Of a DNA stretch of 6,017 nt, positions 1 to 5,276 are shown piece by piece. The position numbers and the translations under genes were made by a program. The stretch is from assembly GCA_026692885.1 (NCBI GenBank), contig JAPLNJ010000974.1:1-6017 (forward strand), read 5' to 3'. The notes under the pieces were generated by a model that was not told where the DNA came from, searched no databases, and saw only the letters and a list, made by a program, of their open reading frames with translations. Positions within the stretch are counted from its first letter, which is position 1; every line of letters starts with the position of its first letter. Source of the stretch: Planctomycetota bacterium (GTDB lineage Bacteria; Planctomycetota; Planctomycetia; Pirellulales; Pirellulaceae).

Positions 1-43
1 TGCCGCTACGGCAGCCGCCGGTCACTAACACCATCTTGGCCAC
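1..43 (-). CDS. cobU: CobU, bifunctional adenosylcobinamide kinase/guanylyltransferase (5' end only)
   Basis: Only the first 14 codons lie in the window; the gene runs off the left edge. The translation reads MAKMVLVTGGCRSG. This matches the N-terminal beta strand and P-loop of CobU/CobP, whose consensus is roughly ILVTGGxRSGKS, and the cut falls just before the expected Lys-Ser. The family phosphorylates adenosylcobinamide and then transfers GMP to it in the cytoplasm, a late step of cobalamin assembly. I chose the GTG at 43 because an AGGGAG ribosome site (52-57) lies 8 nt upstream. A GTG at 49 is only 2 nt from that site, and an ATG at 34 is a further alternative. It starts 12 nt after the cobC stop, so it is the third gene of the riboswitch-controlled operon. 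The identification rests on a short stretch, but the neighbours support it strongly. Confidence 0.8.
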   Translation of the reverse strand, partial: MAKMVLVTGGCRSG

Positions 44-55
44 GGTCACCACTCC

Positions 56-646
56 CTATTCCACTCGCTCCAGCGCCGTCAGCACCCCGCCGTCTTCGAA
101 CAAGTCGATCACCGCCAACGAAGCGTAACCCACGTCGAAGACCACATACTTCCGCAGATCCAGGCCGAGCAGATGGCAGAGCATCAGACGAATCACGCCC
201 CCGTGCGTGACAGCCAGCACGGTCTGTGCGTCGGTGTGGCACAGCAACTCCGCCGCGGCTCGCACGCGCTGGACGAAATGGGCCAGATTCTCACCGCCAG
301 GAAACGTGAATTCCGGTGCGAACTCGGCCCACTGTGCAACCTGAGCCGGATGGTCGCGTGCCACGTCCTCGAAGGTCCGTCGCTCCCATTGGCCAAAATC
401 GATCTCCCGCAAACGCTTCTCGCAGCTGAGGGGCAAGTCCGGGACCATCGCCGACGCCGTTTGTCGACAGCGTTGCAGCGGACTGCAGTAGCAGACCTCC
501 GGACGCAATCGATGTACACGGCCTGTCAGCGCCCGCACCTGCGACTCGCCCACGGCATCCAGTACCGAATCTGTGGATCCGATGAACTGCCCCTGATGGC
601 CTGCTTCGATCCGGCCGTGCCGCACTAGTAAAAGACGTCGGATCAT
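56..646 (-). CDS. cobC: CobC-like alpha-ribazole-phosphate phosphatase (histidine phosphatase family)
   Basis: A 196-aa protein of the phosphoglycerate-mutase-like histidine phosphatase superfamily. In cobalamin synthesis CobC removes phosphate from alpha-ribazole 5'-phosphate (or from adenosylcobalamin phosphate) in the nucleotide-loop branch. Visible motifs are LLLVRHG at residues 5-11 (Arg9 and the phospho-accepting His10), SPLQRCRQT at 55-63 (Arg59), LREIDFGQWE at 79-88 (acidic Glu81), PGGEN at 116-120 and VTHGG at 146-150 (second catalytic His148). The length is normal for the family. The usual RHGET is RHGRI here. The ATG at 646 overlaps the cobA stop in an ATGA arrangement, pointing to translational coupling. 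The frame is open upstream to 793, but that part lies inside cobA and lacks family similarity. On sequence alone this could be another histidine phosphatase; the position between cobA and cobU is what supports CobC. Confidence 0.87.
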   Translation of the reverse strand: MIRRLLLVRHGRIEAGHQGQFIGSTDSVLDAVGESQVRALTGRVHRLRPEVCYCSPLQRCRQTASAMVPDLPLSCEKRLREIDFGQWERRTFEDVARDHPAQVAQWAEFAPEFTFPGGENLAHFVQRVRAAAELLCHTDAQTVLAVTHGGVIRLMLCHLLGLDLRKYVVFDVGYASLAVIDLFEDGGVLTALERVE

Positions 647-1422
647 GTCGACTCCGTGCTGTCCGTCGCGTTCTGCGCCGCCAGGCCCACCACCTCGCCG
701 ACGATGATCACCGCGGGGGCCCGGATCTGCTGTTGCTCGATCACATCCGCCACCTGCTCCAGGGTACAGCAAACGGTCTCCTGGTCCGGCCAACTCGCGC
801 GCCGCACGATGGCCACGGGCGTCTGGGGAGACTTACCGCCGCGTACGATGGCCGTGCTCCACTGGCGCGCGGTGCCCAGGCCCATGTAGAACACGAGCGT
901 ACCAGGAAACCGCCCCAGGGATTCGTAGTCCAATTCCGTCCCAAGCTTGTCCGATCGCTGGTGGCCGGTAATCAACGCCACGGCCGAGCACAAGTCGCGA
1001 TGCGTGATCGGGATACCGGCATGGCTCGCGGCGGCCAGCGCGGCGGTTACACCCGGAACCACCTCGTATTCGAGCCCGGCCGCCACCAGGCACTGGGTTT
1101 CTTCGGCACCGCGGCCGAACAGGCTGGGATCGCCGGATTTCAACCGCACCACCGTCTTACCCGCCAGCCCGGCGGTGACCATCCGTTCGCTCACTTCGGC
1201 TTGGGACATCGCTCGGCTGGGATGGTGGGGATGGCCCAAGCACACCCTCTCGGCCGACGCGGGGGCGTAATCCAGCAGGACGGGGTTGACCAGGTAGTCG
1301 TACAACACCAGGTCGGCCTGGGCCAGACACTGCGTGGCGCGCACCGTAATCAGACCCGGATCGCCGGGGCCGGCGCCGACAAGATAGACTTTGCCGCGGT
1401 GGTTATCGGCTGCTTGTGTCAT
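643..1422 (-). CDS. cobA: Uroporphyrinogen-III C-methyltransferase (SUMT)
   Basis: A 259-aa class III tetrapyrrole methylase. It transfers two methyl groups from S-adenosylmethionine to C2 and C7 of uroporphyrinogen III, giving precorrin-2, the branch point toward cobalamin and siroheme. Family motifs in order are VGAGPGDPGLIT (residues 15-26), RLKSGDPSLFGRGAEE (93-108), PGVTAALAAASHAGIPIT (123-140, SAM pocket), TGH (152-154), FYMGL (178-182), QETVCCTL (214-221) and APAVIIVGEVV (235-245). The length fits the stand-alone SUMT form; there is no CysG-type dehydrogenase or HemD fusion. The start at 1422 has only a weak GAAG ribosome site. It is the first gene after the cobalamin riboswitch and terminator, and its stop overlaps the cobC start. 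Under cobalamin repression it more likely serves B12 than siroheme, though it could supply both. Confidence 0.95.
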   Translation of the reverse strand: MTQAADNHRGKVYLVGAGPGDPGLITVRATQCLAQADLVLYDYLVNPVLLDYAPASAERVCLGHPHHPSRAMSQAEVSERMVTAGLAGKTVVRLKSGDPSLFGRGAEETQCLVAAGLEYEVVPGVTAALAAASHAGIPITHRDLCSAVALITGHQRSDKLGTELDYESLGRFPGTLVFYMGLGTARQWSTAIVRGGKSPQTPVAIVRRASWPDQETVCCTLEQVADVIEQQQIRAPAVIIVGEVVGLAAQNATDSTEST

Positions 1423-1465
1423 GCGTCTTCAGCCTGGGGCGACGTCCTGGGCGAGGGCAACCTTG

Positions 1466-1546
1466 GGGAGGGCGAGGCTCCTGCCGAGCCGTTGGACCGC
1501 CACGGCTCGGCAGGAGCCTCGCCCTCCCACAGCCTCGCCCTCCCAC
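1466..1546. repeat. 27-bp-arm inverted repeat in the cobA leader, plus a tandem 16-bp copy
   Basis: Positions 1466-1492 and 1502-1528 are perfect reverse complements (27 bp each) around a 9-nt loop. The arms contain GAGGCTCCTGCCGAGCC and its complement. The outer part of the right arm (AGCCTCGCCCTCCCAC, 1515-1530) is repeated immediately at 1531-1546. From memory, palindromes of this GCAGGAGCCTCGCC type are scattered in many copies through Pirellula-like planctomycete genomes, so a MITE- or REP-like element is likely; no search was run. It encodes no transposase. On the minus strand it lies in the 5' untranslated region between the riboswitch terminator and cobA, where the RNA would form a very stable hairpin without a U-tract. 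Confidence 0.85.
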
Positions 1547-1554
1547 GAAACCAA

Positions 1555-1588
1555 CAAAAAAAGCCTGCCCTTCGACAAGGGCAGGCTT
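1555..1588 (-). terminator. Intrinsic terminator, expression platform of the cobA-operon riboswitch
   Basis: A 12-bp perfect stem (1561-1572 with 1577-1588) has a 4-nt loop and, on the minus strand, a run of seven U (1556-1562) that overlaps the base of the stem. Only the minus strand has the U-tract, so it acts on transcripts heading to cobA. It lies about 57 nt past the B12 box of the upstream riboswitch, as expected for an element that terminates when cobalamin is bound. A short AGGCT segment near 1611-1615 could pair with the AGCCT of the stem as an antiterminator, but that pairing is weak. Confidence 0.9.
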
Positions 1589-1645
1589 GAGTGCGCGCAA
1601 CCAGACCGCAGCCTTCCCCCGAAGGAACGCACCGAAATGCGTTGT

Positions 1646-1788
1646 GGTATCCTGACTCTCGGATCAACCTACCGGCCGCGGCCTTCCCATCCCGGAGGAC
1701 AGTGGCCGAATCTGCGGCTTTCGTCACCGATCACAGTGGCGGGGCCGTGCTGGATTCTCACCAGCTTCCCAGTTCCGACTATGGAACC
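1646..1788 (-). promoter_or_regulatory. Cobalamin (B12) riboswitch controlling cobA-cobC-cobU
   Basis: Read on the minus strand, the segment has the cobalamin-riboswitch landmarks in order: GGTTCC at the 5' end (1788-1783), GGGAAGCTGGTGAGAATCC, the GCCACTGT core, a second GGCCACTG, GGGAAGG, and the B12 box GAGTCAGGATACC at the 3' end. The family binds adenosylcobalamin or another corrinoid and shifts the downstream RNA fold. A 6-bp hairpin (1626-1631 with 1638-1643) follows the box, and the intrinsic terminator at 1555-1588 comes next, so OFF control by transcription termination is inferred. Exact ends are approximate by several bases. Confidence 0.93.
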
Positions 1789-1793
1789 TAGGC

Positions 1794-1823
1794 AGCATAC
1801 GGCTGACGACAGACCCCTGTCAA
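1794..1823 (-). promoter_or_regulatory. Sigma-70-type promoter of the cob riboswitch operon
   Basis: On the minus strand a perfect TTGACA (1823-1818) is followed after 18 nt by TATGCT (1799-1794; 4 of 6 matches to TATAAT). Transcription would start near 1787-1788, exactly where the riboswitch fold begins (GGTTCC at 1788). That agreement is the main support. No transcript data were available. Confidence 0.65.
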
Positions 1824-1921
1824 GCAGGCACAAGCTGTTTGGCGGCAAGACCCACGGAGCGAAGAGCTAGGGAACGGCAGAAGACTGACTCGCTAGTCAC
1901 GGCCCGTCTGCGTGCGGCTTT

Positions 1922-2014
1922 AGGGCAAGGGACAGGGGGGCAAGGGAATAAAAAGAACGAATGCTGACCTGTTCCGGCGGTCGGCATTCCCTTGCCCCAC
2001 ATTCCCTTGCCCCA
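1922..2014. repeat. Nested palindromic repeat built from GGGGCAAGGGAAT units
   Basis: GGGGCAAGGGAAT at 1937-1949 is the exact reverse complement of ATTCCCTTGCCCC at 1986-1998. That 13-mer is repeated directly at 2001-2013, and a shorter copy, AGGGCAAGGGA, sits at 1922-1932. The outer arms therefore have two copies on each side. Inside is another hairpin, GAATGCTGACC (1959-1969) against GGTCGGCATTC (1979-1989), 11 bp with one G-U. It lies between the Uma2 gene stop and the cob promoter and has no credible ORF. I recall similar CATTCCCTTGCCCC repeats in planctomycete genomes, unchecked. It might act as a terminator for the Uma2 gene, but no U-tract follows. The rest of the gene-free stretch 1824-2068 shows nothing I can name. 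Confidence 0.75.
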
Positions 2015-2068
2015 GAATTGCTCGAAAAAAGGATGCGTCTCCTCTTCTCGCCTTCGCCTGCCCGTAGC

Positions 2069-2701
2069 TCAGACACCAAAGTGCTCTCGTACCCGCTGAC
2101 GGAAGGCGCGAATCAGTTGGGTCTCGGACATCGATCGCTGAAGCTTGAGGAACCGCAGGATTTCGGGGATCGGCAGGTCGGGAAACGCACGGCTGGTGGT
2201 GGACGGCTTGTAATCCTTCCGGCCCAGGAGAAATACCTGCAGCCGATCGCCATGGTGGCGCCAAATCTCCGGGATCCCCAGCGCACGATAGATCCCGAAT
2301 TTGCTCATTGCCGAGCGGCTGATATCGACCTCGATGACCAGGTCGGGCGGCGGATCGATGGTCAAGTCGATTTCATGTTTGTCGCGGACGGTTTCCTCGT
2401 TTTGGACGTAGTAACTCTCGTCGGCTTCGAACCCACGCTGCAAATCCTCCCGCTTGAACGTGGTCGATGACACACTGCGGATGTCGATGCCCAATTCCTC
2501 CGTGTAGGCCTCGATCATTCGGCCGATCAATCTCTTGTCGTTCTCATGCGGTAGTGATGGCGACATGATTTCGAGTGTCCCTTGATCGTAGGCCATACGC
2601 GAGTGACGATCACCCGTCTCATCACAGAGCCTCGCGTACGTTTCCCAACGGACGTCGTCGATAATAACTCGCTGTTCTGCTGGCGGAATGACGGTGCTCA
2701 T
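2069..2701 (-). CDS. Uma2 family (DUF820) PD-(D/E)XK endonuclease-like protein
   Basis: A 210-aa protein with the layout of Uma2/DUF820 proteins, which share the restriction-endonuclease-like fold. They are abundant in cyanobacteria and planctomycetes, and their role is mostly unknown. Visible features are YDQGTLEIMSPSLPHE (residues 38-53), FEADESYYVQN (91-101), PPPDLVIEVDIS (117-128, with Asp120 and Glu124 as the likely metal ligands), Lys134, and YRALGIPEIWR (138-148), which corresponds to the family's YxxxGIxEYW. The aspartate often found a few residues before the lysine is Ser/Ala here (RSAMSK), so activity is not certain. The length is typical. The ATG at 2701 has no strong ribosome site. 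The tail after residue 187 is Arg/Gln-rich. It shares a strand with the GIY-YIG-like gene upstream but is separated by 122 bp, so co-transcription is uncertain. No link to the B12 genes is evident. Confidence 0.88.
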   Translation of the reverse strand: MSTVIPPAEQRVIIDDVRWETYARLCDETGDRHSRMAYDQGTLEIMSPSLPHENDKRLIGRMIEAYTEELGIDIRSVSSTTFKREDLQRGFEADESYYVQNEETVRDKHEIDLTIDPPPDLVIEVDISRSAMSKFGIYRALGIPEIWRHHGDRLQVFLLGRKDYKPSTTSRAFPDLPIPEILRFLKLQRSMSETQLIRAFRQRVREHFGV

Positions 2702-2823
2702 GCTTGATTCCAGTCCGCGTCGCAGGGTAACGAACGCTCAATTCACCTTCAACCAAGTGTACTGTGGGCAGGCGAAAACGAAAACGTATTCGTTTCCACG
2801 ATGAAAAGCGAGTCAGGAAGACT

Positions 2824-3318
2824 TTAGCTATTTTCCCACCGATTTGGTTGCTCACTCGCGGGCGGATCGTCAAAGACGTGCCACCCCGACTCCTTGACTC
2901 CGGCCCAGTTGAACTTGTAGTTGAGCGGCGGCAACTCGTAATGGCGTTGAAGATAGGCGAGCAGGATCCGTCCCTCTGCGCAGTGTGCAGCGGCTTTCGT
3001 CTCGGTGTTGACCCACCGCACTCGCAACGACCGGAGCGGGAACTGTCGCTCAAAGCGGACGAAGGCATAACGCCACCCCGCCATGTGCCCCTCCTCGCCA
3101 CGCAACCGCGCGCATCTGTGGAAGTCCCGAAGGCGTTTGCGCAAAGAACCGGACTCGCCGACATCCAAAAAACCTTCGAGATCCACGCCGATGGCCCGCG
3201 TGATCTGTCGGTCTGCGGCGATCACATACGCCCCAGGACCCGTGCCGACGGACTTCAGGTCGAGAGCATCGAGCAACGTCCAAGCAGACCATCCGGTCCA
3301 ATCGAAGTCCGGTGTCAT
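2824..3318 (-). CDS. Divergent GIY-YIG nuclease-like protein
   Basis: A 164-aa protein that I assign to the GIY-YIG superfamily from motif order, without a search. Residues 29-33 read GAYVI in place of GIYxI. Residues 51-63 read LDVGESGSLRKRL in place of YIGxSxxLxxRL, with the conserved glycine, serine and arginines kept. A glutamate in AEGRILLAYL (Glu115) fits the metal-binding Glu, and ELPPLNYKFNW (residues 128-138) fits the family's C-terminal PxLN. The changed YIG tyrosine (to Asp) leaves catalysis uncertain. The start at 3318 is chosen for its ribosome site; an in-frame ATG at 3339 has none. It lies 122 bp upstream of the Uma2 gene on the same strand and diverges from the riboswitch-RiPP unit. 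Its substrate and role are unknown. Confidence 0.65.
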   Translation of the reverse strand: MTPDFDWTGWSAWTLLDALDLKSVGTGPGAYVIAADRQITRAIGVDLEGFLDVGESGSLRKRLRDFHRCARLRGEEGHMAGWRYAFVRFERQFPLRSLRVRWVNTETKAAAHCAEGRILLAYLQRHYELPPLNYKFNWAGVKESGWHVFDDPPASEQPNRWENS

Positions 3319-3325
3319 CAACAAT

Positions 3326-3330
3326 CCTCC
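3326..3330 (-). promoter_or_regulatory. Ribosome binding site fixing the start of the GIY-YIG-like gene
   Basis: On the minus strand GGAGG at 3330-3326 stands 7 nt before the ATG at 3318. It lies downstream of the alternative in-frame ATG at 3339, so it argues for the shorter 164-aa protein. Confidence 0.8.
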
Positions 3331-3373
3331 GCAACGCACTATAATTTTTCGGGTTAATATATTACATATCTTT

Positions 3374-3391
3374 CAGGTTATAACGAACCTG
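3374..3391. promoter_or_regulatory. Small palindrome in the divergent intergenic region, possible operator
   Basis: CAGGTT (3374-3379) and AACCTG (3386-3391) are perfect inverted half-sites around a 6-nt centre, in an AT-rich island (about 3340-3415) between the GIY-YIG-like gene and the RiPP promoter. On the minus strand TTGCCA (3403-3398) and TATAAC (3382-3377), 15 nt apart, form a weak promoter candidate for the GIY-YIG-like gene. The palindrome overlaps its -10, as an operator would. The spacing is short and the assignment is speculative. Confidence 0.3.
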
Positions 3392-3454
3392 TGTTAGTGG
3401 CAATTATCCAGTTTCCAAGGGCCCCGTCAATTCTCGAACATGCCTGGGAACGCC

Positions 3455-3482
3455 TTGACCTTTTCCCCAGCGCTGGTACAGT
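3455..3482 (+). promoter_or_regulatory. Candidate promoter of the riboswitch-RiPP operon
   Basis: TTGACC (3455-3460; 5 of 6 matches) is followed after 16 nt by TACAGT (3477-3482; 4 of 6). A start 6-8 nt later would place the RNA 5' end at about 3489, where GGTTTTGG opens the riboswitch. The same promoter-to-riboswitch spacing occurs at the cob operon, which supports both calls. If the riboswitch actually begins at GGTAC (3475), this promoter is wrong. Confidence 0.45.
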
Positions 3483-3486
3483 GACG

Positions 3487-3648
3487 TCGGTTTTGGCATT
3501 CCGGAACACGGTGCGAGTCCGTGGCTGTCCCGCAGCTGTAAGCGGCGAGACGTTTCACCTCCGGCAGGAGTATCAGCCACTGCCGCGACACAATCGCGGC
3601 GGGAAGGCCGTGAAGCGTCGACGACCCGCAAGCCAGAAGACCTGCCAA
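3487..3648 (+). promoter_or_regulatory. Cobalamin (B12) riboswitch controlling the peptide/radical SAM operon
   Basis: The plus strand carries the cobalamin-riboswitch landmarks in order: GGAACACGGTGCGAGTCCGTGG (from 3503, the P3 helix region), CCCGCAGCTGTAAGCGG (from 3529), GCCACTGCCG (about 3577-3586), CGGGAAGGCCGTGAAG (from 3600) and the B12 box AGCCAGAAGACCTGCC (3631-3646). This is closer to the textbook consensus than the copy at 1646-1788. The 5' edge is approximate; GGTAC at 3475 is an alternative first strand of P1. A terminator follows 30 nt later, so cobalamin binding should reduce expression of the peptide and its modifying enzyme. Confidence 0.95.
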
Positions 3649-3676
3649 GATCGAAAGTATTGTGGAATCTGATGGT

Positions 3677-3721
3677 AAAGGATTCCGACGAACAGGCGCC
3701 TGTTCGTCGGAATCCTTTTTT
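3677..3721 (+). terminator. Perfect-palindrome intrinsic terminator after the B12 riboswitch
   Basis: Positions 3677-3697 and 3698-3718 are exact reverse complements (21 bp each) centred on GGCGCC, and a T-run covers 3716-3721. The other strand has only three Ts, so it works rightward. GGAATC at 3664-3669 can pair with GATTCC (3681-3686) in the left arm, a candidate antiterminator of 6 bp. The element stands between the B12 box and the peptide gene, as a riboswitch expression platform would. Confidence 0.9.
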
Positions 3722-3756
3722 GTTTGTCCGGCGCCGTTTCCAAGAAAGGGAAGAAC

Positions 3757-3861
3757 ATGCAGCAACCCCCGAAGAAAGACGTGATCGCCTACCGCAAGAA
3801 GTGCCAAGCCAAGGGCACCGGGCTGTCCCACTACATCCTCATGGACAAGAAAGCCAAGTGA
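3757..3861 (+). CDS. cbpA: Small RiPP precursor peptide (CbpA-like), 34 aa
   Basis: A 34-codon ORF starts with ATG at 3757 behind AAGGG (3746-3750, 6 nt upstream). The peptide begins MQQPPKKDVIAYRKKC and ends with GTGLSHYILMDKKAK. It has ten Lys/Arg residues, one Cys (16), one Ser, one His and two Tyr, with no signal peptide or membrane segment. Its TGA overlaps the ATG of the radical SAM gene (TGATG), so translation of the two is coupled. Position, size and the SPASM enzyme next door indicate a substrate of that enzyme. I recall the 'cobopep' family CbpA (TIGR04164), short peptides beside CbpB and near cobalamin riboswitches, as the match, from memory only. The modified residue cannot be read from sequence; Cys16 and the GTGLSHYILM segment are candidates. 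No protease or exporter is visible nearby. Confidence 0.8.
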   Translation: MQQPPKKDVIAYRKKCQAKGTGLSHYILMDKKAK

Positions 3862-5276
3862 TGGCGTCTTCCCAGAGTTTACGACTCGCCGGCACGGCGG
3901 CCCCCTCGCGGGGCCGCCATGTCGGCACGGGCAACGGCCCGGCCTTCCAAACGATCGACATCGGCCACCCAGACTACGTGGCGGTCGTCGAGCCGGATAC
4001 GGCCTTCTGGTCGCTGGTCCGGCGTGAACAACTGGCCGAACTGGTGTTGGACAATGGACTTGCGAAAGCCTTCCGCAAGCAGGCGGCTCAGTTCGCGGAG
4101 GAAATGCAGACGTTGCGGTTCGGGTTGAAGCCGTCGGCCGTGTACTTCAATCCTACCGAGCGGTGCAATCTGAACTGCACCTACTGCTACATTCCCGAAA
4201 CCATGCGTCGCTCGGGTCAGCACATGTCCCGCGAGCGACTGCTGGAGGCCCTGAAAACGCTCCGCCGTTACTTCCGTACGACGGTGCCCAAGGGCTCGCT
4301 GCCCCAAGTCATTTTCCACGGCGCCGAGCCGCTGTTGAACCGCGAGGCGGTCTTTGCCGGCATCGCCAAGTACCGCGACGACTTCCGCTTCGGCATCCAG
4401 ACCAACGCCACGCTGCTGGACGACGAGGCCATCGCGTTTTTGCGCGAGCACGACGTGAGCATCGGCATTTCGCTCGACGCCCCTACGGCGCCGGTAGCCG
4501 ATCGGACACGTAAGAACTGGATCGGCGAAGGCGTCTACGAGCAGGTGGTCCAAGCACTGGGGCGACTGCAGGGATATCCGGGCTGGAGCGTGATCTGCAC
4601 GATATCCAATCAGAACCTGCGGCAACTGATTAAACTGGTCGATTTCTTCCACGAGCACGAAGTGCCCACCTGCCTGATGAATATCCTCCGCTGCACGCTG
4701 CCGGCCTCCCGGAGCGTGAAGCCCGCTGACGTGCCCGCGGCCAAGTATTTCCTGCAGGCGCTGGAGCGCACCTACGAGCTTTATCAACAAACCGGGCGGA
4801 AGCTGATTGTGGGTAACTTTGCCAACATCCTGTTGGCGATCGTGGCCCCCACAGCACGCCGTCTGATGTGCGACATTTCGCCGTGCGGCGGCGGGCGTTG
4901 CTTCTTCGCGGTGACTCCCAACGGCGACTTGTACCCCTGCAGCGAGTTCATCGGACTCGAGCGATTCCGCGGCGGGAACCTGTTCGAGGACGAGATCCCC
5001 ACGGTGCTGCAGAGCGAACCGTTCCAACTTGTCACAGGGCGCAAGGTCGAGGACATCGACCCGTGCCGCCGCTGTGCGATCCGGCATTTCTGCGGCTCGC
5101 CTTGCCCGGCCGAGGCCCATGAGATGCACGGCGGCATGCAGCACACCGGCGCTTTCTGCGAGTTCTACGAAGAACAGGTGCGTTACGCCTTCCGCTTGAT
5201 TGCGGACGAAAAGGTGAACGCCTATCTCTGGGACGGCTGGGACCAGGGGCTGGAACAGAGCTTTGCTTGGAGTTAA
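3861..5276 (+). CDS. cbpB: Peptide-modifying radical SAM/SPASM enzyme (CbpB-like)
   Basis: A 471-aa enzyme. The N-terminal 90 residues match nothing I know and may bind the peptide. The radical SAM core starts with YFNPTERCNLNCTYCY (residues 95-110), where Cys102, Cys106 and Cys109 hold the [4Fe-4S] cluster that cleaves S-adenosylmethionine. FHGAEPLL (152-159) is the variant of the usual GGEPLL strand, and GIQTNATLL (178-186) and GISLDAP (202-208) continue the barrel. The SPASM region has Cys337, 342, 347 and 360 (TPNGDLYPC), then Cys402-x2-Cys405-x5-Cys411-x3-Cys415 and Cys433, enough for two auxiliary clusters. Such enzymes modify short peptides encoded beside them. I take the ATG at 3861 as the start because it overlaps the peptide stop; the frame is open back to 3660, but that covers the terminator and the peptide gene. 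There is no strong ribosome site, so coupling is likely. I recall this as CbpB (TIGR04163). The product is unknown; PqqE- or anSME-type roles do not fit the context. Confidence 0.9.
   Translation: MASSQSLRLAGTAAPSRGRHVGTGNGPAFQTIDIGHPDYVAVVEPDTAFWSLVRREQLAELVLDNGLAKAFRKQAAQFAEEMQTLRFGLKPSAVYFNPTERCNLNCTYCYIPETMRRSGQHMSRERLLEALKTLRRYFRTTVPKGSLPQVIFHGAEPLLNREAVFAGIAKYRDDFRFGIQTNATLLDDEAIAFLREHDVSIGISLDAPTAPVADRTRKNWIGEGVYEQVVQALGRLQGYPGWSVICTISNQNLRQLIKLVDFFHEHEVPTCLMNILRCTLPASRSVKPADVPAAKYFLQALERTYELYQQTGRKLIVGNFANILLAIVAPTARRLMCDISPCGGGRCFFAVTPNGDLYPCSEFIGLERFRGGNLFEDEIPTVLQSEPFQLVTGRKVEDIDPCRRCAIRHFCGSPCPAEAHEMHGGMQHTGAFCEFYEEQVRYAFRLIADEKVNAYLWDGWDQGLEQSFAWS

Noticed and set aside
173..628. 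Plus-strand open frame of 151 codons
   Set aside because: It is a shadow of cobC with no recognisable motif.
647..793. N-terminal extension of the CobC-like phosphatase
   Set aside because: It lies wholly within cobA in another frame and lacks similarity; the phosphatase fold begins right at the ATG at 646.
733..1590. Plus-strand open frame of 285 codons across cobA and the leader
   Set aside because: It is antisense to cobA and runs through the repeat hairpin and terminator; no domain is visible in it.
1391..2002. Several short open frames across the cob leader and repeat region on both strands
   Set aside because: They translate the palindromes and the riboswitch, giving low-complexity peptides such as GEAPAEP, and have no family signal.
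2758..2805. GAAAACG-rich stretch with a 5-bp inverted repeat before the Uma2 gene
   Set aside because: The pairing is too short and the sequence too simple to call a regulatory site.
3340..3345. Perfect TATAAT on the plus strand
   Set aside because: There is no -35 match at a suitable distance, and it lies about 145 bp before the riboswitch; it probably reflects the AT-rich island.
3660..3860. In-frame N-terminal extension of the radical SAM protein
   Set aside because: It would be translated through the intrinsic terminator and the peptide gene; the overlapping ATG at 3861 is the natural start.
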